NCBI GenBank assembly: GCA_007115705.1 | Contig: QXEO01000727.1 | Coordinates: 124,001 to 188,000, forward strand | Origin: Dactylis glomerata | Lineage: Eukaryota > Streptophyta > Magnoliopsida > Poales > Poaceae | Direction of reading: 5' to 3' | Length of the DNA stretch: 64,000 nucleotides | In this document: piece by piece, positions 22,394 to 34,583 of the stretch | Numbering within the stretch: position 1 is the stretch's first letter | Layout: every line of letters starts with the position of its first letter | The notes under the pieces: generated by a model | The model's input: the letters and a program-made list of their open reading frames with translations, nothing else | What the model was told of the DNA's origin: nothing | Database searches by the model: none | Program-made: the position numbers and the translations under genes

Positions 22394-24516
22394 TTTGCAC
22401 TTTCTGCACCTAGCTCAAAGGCGTTAAATAAAGCACTCTTGGGAGATAACCCAATGTTTTATTTTCAGTACTTTTTCTTTTATTTGAGTCTTGGAAGTTA
22501 TTACTACTGTAATGACCTCTCCTTATCATTTTTATTTCGTTGTTGTGCCAAAAAGAACCTCTAATTTGAGGGAGGTAAGACTTGGGGAAGTTGCTGTCCT
22601 GAAACAGATTTCTGCACTGCATCGTACAAATTCGTGAAAATTCCCAGAATATCTTTTTGATCTGAAATTTCTTGTGCATATGTCCCAGGTTATATGCAAA
22701 CTTTCATTAGTTTTGCACTTTCTTATTTGAGCAACAGAAGCTCCTCGAAAAAATCGACCTTTGTCAGCTATTCTGTTTTGATAGATTTCTGCCACTATCT
22801 GTGTTTGCCTCTCGATCGCTTTCTTTTTGAGTTCTTTTGATCACGGAACTTTTGAGGAAGTTGCTATAGTAGTATTTGCTTTATTTGAGTTTGAAACTAA
22901 ACCAAAAGGGTTGATTTATTATCATGTTTATGCTAATGTTGCTAATAGAATTGTGTGAAGTTTTGTATGAAGGAAGTTTTCAAGTGTAGGGAATGGAGAG
23001 TGATGAGATGAGATGAAGTATGGACAAAAGATCAATCTTGGGGATGCCCATGTCACGCCAAGAAATATCCAAGAGGTACAAGCATCAAAGCTTGGGGATG
23101 ACCCCGAGGCACCCCTTCTTCATCGGCAAAAATCAAGTCACCTTTCAACACACTATTTTTATTGCTTCATATTCTATGCGTTTTCCTTGGAGCGTCTTTA
23201 CTTTTGCTTTCAGTTTTATTTTGTTTTATTTCTGCAATAAATGGTTGGACCCCAACAAATTTCTTTTGGAGGAGACGCACTTCGTTTTTTATTGCCAAGA
23301 ACACTCTAGTTTTCACTCTTATCGTTCAACGAGTGTTCTCTTTTTCTAGTACTGCGTTTAGTTTTCGTTTTTCGCCTTGATTTTTGTTCAGATCTTGTTA
23401 TATCTTTGCATCAAGGTGTATTTAGACCACTGGTGTATGTTGGTTTTTATCGAAAGGGTTGTTTCAAAAAGGTTTGAATGGTGTTGGAAAAGAGAAAAAA
23501 ATTTCATGCCAAAAGTGGTACAAATGAGAGCTTGTTTAGACTGCGGCTTAGACTTTTGCATGCCATGCTTGATGTCATTTTGATAGTATGTTTAGTAGTT
23601 TTTTTCTATAGCATGACTTATCTCAAATGACTGAGATTGCTTAATGAGCCTTTGAAAAAAATTATGCGTTGTTTTTATTATATGGGAGCATGTTATTGTG
23701 GTTTTCTCCTTGATACTTTATTTGGGTTGACTTGGCGCATGCTTACAACATGTTTGACTCTTACAAAGTCACCATAAGCCTCTATGATTATTTGGTTTTT
23801 GACTTATGATACCACTTTATGCTTCGGTTTATGATGTTTTGTCGCTATGCATGATTATGGCCGTTATTGCTCTCTTAGTTGGTCGCTCCCAGTCTTTTGC
23901 TAGCCTTCATTTTGTACTGAGTATGAGCTCTACTCGTGCATCCAAATCCCAATAACCAAGTTATTCCAATGTGTCCACCATACATTTCTATTAGCAATTT
24001 GCTATTCCAAGTACATTTGACTTGCTTTTATCTATCCTTCAAATTAAACTTTTTGGTGTTATGTGAAAATTAGTCAGTAAAGCTCTCACGAACCTCATGG
24101 CACACTTTACTTTTCTTGCTTTTAATAATTTTGACATTGTGGCTCTCTTATGTTGATGTTATGCTTGCAAATTGTAAGTTGGAAATTAGCCCAGCCATGC
24201 CATCATAGGGCAAGCTTTCAACATTGCACTTTCTCTCATTTGAGTTGATATCGTGATCTTTTGTTTATGGATACTCGCGATGTGAAATAAGTTGGGATCT
24301 TGTGAGGTCATGGAGTCTATATATGTGTTAGAGAAACGCCTGGGCCACTAATCTAAGCCATGCATCATTCATGGTGGAAATTTACAGCATGCCCATAGTG
24401 GACATTTGATGATGCATCTCACAATAAAAAGCTATACCAATGGTAAATAAAAGAGATGCCAAGGTGTTCATTGTTTGTTTGTCTCGTCATTTTGATGTGG
24501 GCTTGTTCTATGTCAT

Positions 24517-26151
24517 TGATGCGTGGTGAATGACCAGCCCGTTGGGAACCCCAAGAGGAAGGTGTGATGAGTATAGCAGCTAGCTTTCCCTCAGTTAAGA
24601 AACCAAGGTTTATCGTTCTTGGAGAGGAGAGACAAACGACTGAAGGTGATGCTTGCTAGCTTGCGACAGCTTAGGACAATTTATATATGGCGCCTCGTCC
24701 AAGCTTTGCTTTGTGAGCAGCAACATGGAACCTGCACACAACACAACCAAGTACTTCGTTCCCAACTTGCGATGAGGTTGTCAATCTCACCGGTTTGCTT
24801 GAAACAAAGGTTATGAGCGTATCGAGTGGAAAACAGTAGAGTATGCGAGTAAAGTAAATAGTGCGAGTAAAGTAAACAGGTGATAGCAATATGATGGAAA
24901 TAGGACCGGGATCCAACGTTCACTAGTGGTGTCTCTCCATAAGATAAATAACACATGCTGGGTAAACAAATTATAGTTGGGCAATTGATAGAATAAAGAT
25001 AAACGTGATATGTCAAGAAGATCACTATGAGATTTACTCTGGGCATTACAACAAAATACATAGACCGCCATCCAACTGCATCTATGACTAATAATCCACT
25101 TGTGGCGAATCAATCCGAGAACTCCACAAGTATTAAGTTGCGAACAACAGATAATTGCATTAAGCAAAGTGTGTAATGTAAACAAAGCATATGCCCTTGA
25201 GCATATGAATGTTGTTTTCTCCCTAGTAGCAACAGCACATCTACAACCTTAGAGGTTTCTGTCACTCCCCCAGGTTAAATAGAGGCATGAACCCACTATC
25301 GAGCATAAATACCCCCTCTTGGAGTCACTAGCAACTACTCGGCCAAGATAGCTACTAACAACGGAGAGCATGCAAGATCATAAACAACATAGAGATAACA
25401 AAAGATAATATTTACTACAACAACTTAATCATAAACACCAATATTCATCGGATCCCAACAAACCAAACATGTAGAATTACATAACGGTGATCTCAATCAT
25501 GTAGGACAGCTCATGAGATCTAAACATGAAGCACATGGTGGAGAAGACAACCATCTAGCTACTGCTATGGACCCATAGTCCAAGGTAGACTACTCACTCA
25601 TCGCTCCGGAGGCAAGCATGGCGATGAAGAAGACCTCCGGTGGTGATTCCCCTCTCCGGCAGGGTGCCGGGAAGAGCTTCTGGACCCTCCCGATCTTCGG
25701 GTCGACGGCGGCGGCGGATCGCGATGTGTTCTGGAAAATTGATCGGGTGTTTAGGTTTTTTCCGTCGGGGGGTCTATATAGGCGAAGGGGTGATGTCAGA
25801 GGAGGGGCCAGGCGCCCTCACACCATGGCGGCGCGGCTAGGCCCCTGGCCGCGCGAGCCTGGCGTGTGGGGCCCTGGTGGCCCCCCTCCTACTCTCCTTC
25901 AGATCTCTGGAAGCTTCCGGGTAAAATAAGACTTCAGGAACTTGTTTCGTCCAATTCCGAGAATATTTCCTGTGTATCACTTCTGAAACACAAAAACAGC
26001 AGAAAATAGGGAACTGACACTGTGGCGACTTGTTAATAGGTTAGTTCCGGAAAATGCATAAAAGTGCCACGAAGTGTAACGAAACATTAGGCAAATGGTG
26101 TAAAAACAAGCATGGAGCATCAAAAATTATAGATACGTTGGAGACGTATCA
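24517..26151 (-). repeat. 3' LTR of element B
   Basis: 1635 bp; TGATACGTCT start and ACGCATCA end on the minus strand, followed by the purine-rich AAGCTTGGGGATGCT. Confidence 0.9.
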
Positions 26152-28494
26152 AGCATCCCCAAGCTTAACTCCTGCTCGTCCTCAAGTAGGTAAGTGATAA
26201 CAAAAGAATAATTTTTGAGGTGACATACACCTACACAATCTTGATCATGTATGTAAGCATTTGTGAGCTGGGATCATAAGAACTTAAAACATGGGCATGA
26301 AAGATATAATCTTGACAATAAGAACTTAGCAACCATATTGTAAACATGCAAATGAACACAAACAAAAGATCATGAAAATGAAACAATGAAGGTCAAACGT
26401 GTGTTCAAATCATAAGGAAAAACATACAAATGGTTTTCAGCTTGTCCTTCAAAGGGAGCAAAACATAAATGCATAGGACACCTTCAAGTTTAAGAGGGTG
26501 ACTAGATACAAATAATTTAAGAACAAGTGAAACCAACAATATGAATCAATCAATAAACTTTGGGACAATGCATATTACACTAAGAATGACAACTATGCTC
26601 TCTTAATGGTGCATAAAGATAGAAGGTGGTGACTCAACATAAAAGTAGAAGAAAGGCCCTTCGCAGAGGGAAGCAGTGATTGCAAGTTTTATAACCTTCA
26701 AAAATTATGGTACTTACCGGCTTTGAGCTCTCATTGCCCCCATCATAAGCATCTTGAATGGTTAAAGTTAATGCGGGAACAATTATGATGCATATGCTTG
26801 ACAAATCATAAGTTGAAAACCTCGTGCCCCGTGAATACGAGTACCTAAACCTCATGCTACTTTACTTAGAGTCCCAAGCAAGGCTCTTGTCATTGTAAGT
26901 ATATGCATATCATTGAGAACCGCCAATGGGGTATCTCTGTGCCCGATGACATGGAACAAGCCCACACCAAAATGACAGGACAAGCAGACAATGAACACCT
27001 TGACATCTCTTTTATTTGCCTTTTGTTTAGCTTTTTATTGTGAGATGCGTCGTCGAATGTTCACCATGGGTATGCTGCAAATTTCCACCATGAATTATGC
27101 ATGGCTTAGATTAGCGGCCCGGCGTTTCCCTAACACATATACAAACTCCATGATCCCCACAAGATTCCCAATTCATTTCACACCGCGGGCATCCATAAAC
27201 AAAAGATCACGATATCAACTCAAATAAGAAGTGCAATGTTGAAAGCTTGCCCATGACTGCATGGCTGGGCTAGTCTCCAACTTACAACTTGCAAGCATCA
27301 CAACTCAACATAAGAGACCACAATGTCAAATTTTTAAGAACAGAAAAAGTAAAGTGTGCCTTCCGGTTCGTGAGAGCTTTACTGACCAAATTTTGCATAA
27401 CACTGGTAAGAGTTTAATTTGATGAGAAAATAAAAGCAAGTCAAATTTACTTGGAATAGCAAATTGCTAGTAGGTATGTATGGTGGACACAATGGAAAAC
27501 TTTGGCTTTTAGGAGTTGGATGCACGAGTAGAGCTCATAGTCAGTACAAGGCGAGGGCTAGCAAAAGACTGGGAGCGACCAACTAAGAGAGCAATAATGG
27601 CCATAATCATGCAAATCGACAAAGCAACATTAAAAGAAGCATAAGATGGCATCAAAAGTCAAAAACTAAATGATCATAGAGGCTATTGGCGACTTTGTAA
27701 GAGTCTAACATGTGTGAGCATGCGCCAAGTCAACCCAAATAAAGCATCAAGGAGAAAACCAAAATAATGCTTCCATACAATAAAAACAACGCATGATTTT
27801 TTCAAAGGCTCATTAAGCAATCTCAATTGTTTGAGACAAGTCATGCTACAGCAAAACCACTAAGCATACTATCAAAAAGACATCAAGCATGACATGAAAA
27901 AGCCTAAGCCGCAGTCTACACAAGCTCCTTCTTGTACCACTATTTTGCACAAAGCTTTTTCTCTTTTCCAACACCATTTGAAATTTTTAAAGACACCTCT
28001 TTTGATAAAAACCAATAAAGATCAGAGGCAAAAATACACCTTGATGAAAAGATATGACAAGGTCTGAATGCAAATCAAGGCGAAAATGAAAACCAAAAGC
28101 AGTAGCGGAAAAAGAAGAACACCAGGTGAAATTGTAAGAATGAAAAATGGAGTGTTCTTGGCAAATGAAAACGCGTACAACTTCTCCAAAAGAAATTTGT
28201 TGGGGTCCAACCATTTATTGCAGCAAACAAACAAACTAAACTAACTAAGAAAACTAAAACAACTGACGCTCCAAGAAAAACACATAGTGCATGAAGCAAT
28301 AAAAATATAGTGTCTTGAAAGGTGACCTGATTTTTGCCGATGAAGAAGGGGTGTCTCGGGGGCATCCCCAAGCTTTGACGCTTGTACTTCTTGGATATTT
28401 CTTGGGGTGATGCATGGGCATCCCCAAGCTTGAGCTTTTGTCCATTCTTCAACTCATCTCATCATTCTCCAATCCCTACACTTGAAAACTTCCT
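24517..28494 (-). mobile_element. Element B: 5'-truncated Gypsy (Athila-like) element nested in A
   Basis: The 3' LTR (24517-26151) and 2.3 kb of the shared non-coding interior are present, followed by an abrupt join at 28492-28494 (CCT, shared by both sides) to element A's terminal interior. B's 5' interior, primer-binding site and 5' LTR are gone, so no right-hand target-site copy exists. The left flank is GTCAT in A's interior. Confidence 0.85.
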
Positions 28495-29246
28495 ACTCGA
28501 GGACGAGCAGGAGTTAAGCTTGGGGATACTTGATACGTCTCAGACGTATCTATAATTTTTGATGCTCCATGCTTGTTTATACACCATTTGCTTTGTGTTT
28601 TGTTACACTTCATGGTGTTTTTATGCGTTTTCCGGAACTAACCTACTAACGAGACGCCATAGTGCTAGTTCCCTGTTTTTTGCTATTTTTGTGTTTCAGA
28701 AAAGCTACACAGGAAATATTCTCGGAATTGGACGAAACAAAAGCCGAACCTCCTATTTTTACCGAAGCTTCGTGAAGACCGAAGATGAGACGGAGGGGGG
28801 CCATAGGCCGGCCACACCCTAGGCGGCGCGGCCTAGGCCCTGGCCGCGCCACCAGGGGGTGAAACCGCCTGGTCCACCTCCTAACGCCGCCTTTTCGCCT
28901 ATATATTCCCCTCGATGGGAAAAACCTAAAGCCCGATCAATTTTCCTTGAAACATACTGCAAGCCGCCGCCATCGTCGACGCGAGATTGGGAGGATCCAT
29001 GAGTTCTTCCCGGCACCCTGCCGGAGAGGGGAATCCCTGCCGGAGGCCTTCTCCACCACCATGGTCGCCTCCGGAGTGATGTGTGAGTAGTCTACCTTGG
29101 AATACGGGTCCATAGCAGTAGCTAGATGGTCGTCTCCTCCACCATGTGCTTCATGTTTAGATCTTGTGAGCTGCCCTACATGACCAAGATCATCTTTGTG
29201 TAATTCTACATGTTGAGTTTGTTGGGATCCGATGAGAATTGGTACT

Positions 29247-30947
29247 TGCTACTCGTGTGATGGCGCCAGAAAAGACTGTGGCGTTTAGTTGACGTGGGAG
29301 CAGTAAGTCCTTGTGCGTGGTGATGACCAGCCCGTTGGGAACCCCAAGAGGAAGGTATGATGAGTGTAGCGGCTAGTTTTCCCTCAGTTAAGAAACCAAG
29401 CTTTAATGTCGATCTTGAAGAAGAGAGACGGTGACGACTGAAGGTGATGCGGACTGGCTTAGTAATACTCCAACAAGGGCGCCGTTTACGACACTTGTTG
29501 ACTCGTCTTCGGCCAGCAGCAACGCGGAACCTGCACACACACAAACAAATACTTTGTCCCCAACTTGCGATGAGGTTGTCAATCTCACCGGTTTGCTTGA
29601 AACAAAGGTTATGAGTGTATCGAGTGGAAAACAGTAGTAAAATGCGAGTAAAGTAAACAGTGCGGGAAAAGTAAACAGGTGATTGCAATATGATTAAAAT
29701 AGGACCGGGGTCCATAGTTCACTAGTGGTGTCTCTCCATAGATAAAATAACATGCTGGGTTAACAAATTACAGTTGGGCAATTGATAGAATAAAGATAAC
29801 GTGATATGTCAAGAAGATCACTATGAGATTCACTCTGGGCATTACAACAAAATACATAGACCGCCATCCAACTGCATCTATGACTAATAATCCACCCCCG
29901 GGGATATCATCCGAACACCCTAGAAGTATTAAGTTGCGAACAACAGATAATTGCATTAAGCAAAGTGTGTAATGTAAACAAAGCATATGCCCTTGAGCAT
30001 ATGAATGTTGTTTTCTCCCTAGTAGCAACAGCACATCTACCACCTTAGAGGTTTCTGTCACTCCCCCAGGTGAAATAGAGACATGAACCCACTATCGAGC
30101 ATAAATACCCCCTCTTGGAGTCACTAGCAACTACTCGGCCAAGATAGTTACTAACAACGGAGAGCATGCAAGATCATAAACAACATAGAGATAACAAAAG
30201 ATATAATTCAGTACAACAACTTAATCATAAACACCAATATTCATCGGATCCCAACAAACCAACATCATAGAATTACATAACGGTGATCTCAATCATGTAA
30301 GGCAGCTCATGAGATCTAAACATGAAGCACATGGTGGAGAAGACAACCAGCTAGCTACTGCTATGGACCCATAGTCCAAGGTAGACTACTCACTCATCGC
30401 TCTGGAGGCAAGCATGGCGATGAAGAAGACCTCCGGTGGCGATTCCCCTCTCCGGCAGGGTGCCGGGAAGAGCTTCTGGACCCTCCCGATCTTCGGGTCG
30501 ACGGCGGCGGTGGATCGCGATGTATTCTGGAAAACTGATCGGGCCCTTAGGTTTTTCTCGTCAGGGGGTATATATAGGCGAAGGGGCGATATCAGAGGAG
30601 AGACCACGGCCCCTCACGTGGGCCCGGCGCGGCCAGGGGGGTGGCCGCGCCGCCCCTGTGTGTGGGGGCCACGTGGCCCCACTCCGTCAGGTCTTCGGAT
30701 GTCTGGAAGCTTCCCCGTGAAATATGACTTCAGGAACTTGTTTCGTCCAATTTCGAGAATATTTCCTGTGTATCACTTCTGAAACACAAAAACAGCAGAA
30801 AACAGGAAACTGGCACTGTGGCACTTCGTTAATAGGTTAGTTCTGGAAAATGTATAAAAATGCCACTAAGTGTAACGAAACAATATACAAATGGTGTAAA
30901 AACAAGCATGGAGCATCAAAAATTATAGATACGTTTGAGACGTATCA
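29247..30947 (-). repeat. 3' LTR of element C
   Basis: 1701 bp, minus-strand ends TGATACGTCT and GAGTAGCA. Pairs with 34584-36284. Confidence 0.95.
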
Positions 30948-33797
30948 AGCATCCCCAAGCTTAACTCCTGCTCGTCCTCGAGTAGGTAAGTGATATCAAA
31001 GAATATTTTTTGAGGTGACATGCACCTACACAATCTTGATCATATATGTAAGCATTGGTGAGCTGGGATCAATAGAACTTAAAACATGGGCATGAAGATA
31101 TAATCATGACAATAAGAACTTAGCAACCATGTTGTAAACATGCAAATGAACACAAACAAAAGATCATGATAATGAAACAATGAAAGTCAAACGTGTGTTC
31201 AAATCATAAGGAAAAACATACAAATGGTTTTCAGCTTGTCCTTCAAAGAGAGCAAAACATAAATGCATAGGACACCTCAAAGTTTAAGAGGGCGACTAGA
31301 TACAAATAATTTAAGAACAAGTGAAACCAACAATATGAGTCAATCAATGAACTTTGGGACAATGCATATCACACTAAGAATGACAACTAAGCTCTCTTAA
31401 TGGTGCATAAAGAAAGAAGGTGGTGACTCAACATAAAAGTAAAAGAAAGGCCCTTCGCAGAGGGAAGCAGTGATTGCAAGTTTTATAACCTTCAAAAATT
31501 ATGGTACTTACCGACTTTGAGCTCTCATTGCCCCCATCATAAGCATCTTGAATGGTTAAAGTTAATGCGAGAACAATTATGATGCATATGCTTGACAAAT
31601 CATAAGTTGAAAACCTCGTGTCCCGTGAATACGAGTACCCAAACCATGCTAATTTACTTAGAGTCCCAAGCAAGGCTCTTGTCATTGTAAGTATATGCAT
31701 ATCATTGAGAACCGCCAATGGGGTACCTCCGTGCCCGATGACATGGAACAAGCCCACACCAAAATGACAGGACAAGCAGACAATGAACACCTCGACATCT
31801 CTTTTATTTGCTATATTGTTTAGCTTTTTATTGTGAGATGCGTCGTCGAATGTCCACCATGGGTATGCTGCAAATTTCCACCATGAATTATGCATGGCTT
31901 AGATTGGTGGCCCGGCCTTTCCCTAACACATATAAAAACTCCATGATCCTCACAAGATTCCCAATTCATTTCACACAGCGGGCATCCATAAACAAAAGAT
32001 CACGATATCAACTCAAAAAGAAGTGCAATGTTGAAAGCTTGCCCCATGACAGCATGGCTGGGCTAGAATCCAACTTACAACTTGCAAGCATAACAACTCA
32101 GCATAAAAGACCACAATGTCAATTTTTTAAGAACAGGAAAAAGTAAAGTGTGCCTTCCGGTTCGTGAGAGGTTTACTGACCGAATTTCGTATAACACTGG
32201 TAAGAGTTTAATTTGAAGAGAAAATAAAAGCAAGTCAAATTTACTTGGAATAGCAAATTGCTAGTAGGTATGTATGGTGGACACTTTGGAAAACTTTGGC
32301 TTTTAGGAGTTGGATGCATGAGTAGAGCTCATACTCAGTACAAGGCGAGGGCTAGCAAAAGACTGGGAGCGACCAACTAAGAGAGCAGTAATGGCCATAA
32401 TCATGCAAAGCGACAAAGCGACATTAAAAGAAGCATACGATGGCATCAAAAGTCAAAAACTAAATGATCATGAAGGTTAATGGCGACTTTGTAAGAGTCT
32501 AACATGTGTGAGCATGCGCCAAGTCAACCCAAATAAAGCATCAAGAGAAAACCAAAATAATGCTTCCATACAATAAAAACAACGCATGATTTTTCAAAGG
32601 CTCATTAAGCAATCTCAGTTATTTGAGACAAGTCATGCTACAGCAAAACCACTAAGCATACTATCAAAAAGACATCAAGCCTGACATGAAAAAGCCTAAG
32701 CCGCAGTCTACACAAGCTCCTTCTTGTACCACTATTTTGCACAAAGCTTTTTCTCTTTTCCAACACCATTTGAAATTTTTATAAACACCTCTTTTGATGA
32801 AAACCAATGAAGATCAGAGGAAAAAATACACCTTGATGAAAAGATATGACAAGATCTGAACGCAAATCAAGGCGAAAACAAAAACCAAAAGCAGTAGCAG
32901 AAAAAGTAGAACACTCGATTTTTAATAAGCGTGAAAACTAGAGCGTTCTTTGCAAATGAAAACGAGTACATCTCCTCCAAAGGGAAATTTGTTGGGGTCC
33001 AACCATTTATTGCAGAAAACAAACAAACTAAACCAACTAAGAAAACTAAAACAACTGACGCTCCAAGAAAAACACATAGTGCATGAAGCAATAAAAATAT
33101 AGTGTTTTGAAAGGTGACCTGATTTTTGCCGATGAAGAAGGGGTGCCTCGGGGGCATCCCCAAGCTTTGACGCTTGTACTTCTTGGATATTTCTTGGGGT
33201 GATGCATGGGCATCCCCAAGCTTGAGCTTTTGTCCATTCTTCAACTCATCTCATCATTCTCCAATCCCTACACTTGAAAACTTCCTTCATACAAAACTAA
33301 ACACAATTCTATTAGCAACATTAGTGTAAGCATAAAATATATTCAACCTCCTTTAGCTTCAGGTTTCAACCCAAAACCACCACATATAAAGTATATACTA
33401 CTGTAGCAACTTCCACAAGAGTTCCATGATAAAAAAGAACTCAAAAGAAAGCGATAAAGTGGCAAAAACAAATATTGGCAGAAATCTGTCAAAACTGGAC
33501 AGCTGATAATGGACGAATTTTTGCAGGTCCAAAATATATACAGAGAATTTTCACGAATTTTTACGGTGCAGCACCGAAAACAGTTTTAGGACAGCAATAA
33601 CCCCAAATCTTTACCTCACTCAAATTAGAGGCTTCTCTTGGCACAAAAACGAAATAAACAAGATAAGGAGCGGTCATTACAGTAGTAATGACTTCCAAGA
33701 CTCAAATAAAAGAAAAAGTACTGAAAATAAAACATTGGGTTATCTCCCAAGAGTGCTTTTCTTTAACGCCTTTGAGCTAGGCGCAGAAAAGTGCGAA

Positions 33798-34394
33798 TCA
33801 AGTAATATCAATAGATGAAGCATTAAGATCAACAGAAGAGGTCTTATCAATAAGGCATTGTATTTCATCCACATAAGTTTTTGAAGACCCTTGGTGATCA
33901 TGCTTTGGTACACTATTCTCATCAAAAAGATTTTTAGGACAAATCCAGGCAAAATTGTTTTCGAAAGCATCATTCAATCCCAAAAGCTTGCAAGGTATAG
34001 GTATTTCGGTCTCTTTATCATCTGTACTAATAACATTTATAGGAGAACCGAGTTTATTAAAACGTTTAAGAACCTTCCTAGCTTCAACAACGACATCCTT
34101 AAATTCTAGGCGCAGAGTTTCCAAGATAAAAGCTTTCTTTTCGGGATCCTTAATTTCTTGAAGCTTGAGGAACATATATTGCATAAAAGGATTAAGACTA
34201 GCAAACCTAGCTTCTAACATGTGAACTAAATGAGCAGAAGCAACTTCATAACTAGGTGCTAACTCAACCAAAGACTTTTCCTCATCTTCATCGTGCATAC
34301 TAATGTGATTAAAGAACTCCTCAATGTTACTTTTGCTAATAATCGAACCACTCCCTACAGAGAGGTCCTCCAGAACGAACTCAGGGAACAACAT
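33798..34394 (-). CDS. Element-encoded 198-residue protein of unknown function (relative of 16332-16925)
   Basis: An open frame in the gag position of the youngest element. It is colinear with the element D ORF: MLFPEFVLEDLSVGSGSII aligns with MLCPKYALEDLTIGSGSII, and later blocks agree as listed there. Conserved cores are separated by variable acidic segments. No known catalytic motif is seen. Both copies have kept a full-length open frame despite about 40% residue divergence, which argues that it encodes a protein. Confidence 0.6.
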   Translation of the reverse strand: MLFPEFVLEDLSVGSGSIISKSNIEEFFNHISMHDEDEEKSLVELAPSYEVASAHLVHMLEARFASLNPFMQYMFLKLQEIKDPEKKAFILETLRLEFKDVVVEARKVLKRFNKLGSPINVISTDDKETEIPIPCKLLGLNDAFENNFAWICPKNLFDENSVPKHDHQGSSKTYVDEIQCLIDKTSSVDLNASSIDIT

Positions 34395-34555
34395 GATAAA
34401 CTAAAGTAAAGAAATAACAACTACCAAGGATTCTAATTTTTTTTGGGTTTTTGATATAAAAAGCAATGCAGGTAAAATAAATAAAGTAAAGCAAAACAAA
34501 TAACAAAGTAAAGAATGTGTGTGCGAAGAACTCCCCTCGCAGAAGTCTTCTCTCT

Positions 34556-34573
34556 TCCCCGGCAACGGCGCCA
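34556..34573 (-). other. Primer-binding site of element C
   Basis: TGGCGCCGTTGCCGGGGA on the minus strand, 10 bp after the 5' LTR; a full 18-nt complement to the 3' end of plant tRNA-Asp(GUC) including CCA. Confidence 0.85.
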
Positions 34574-34583
34574 GAAAAGAAGC

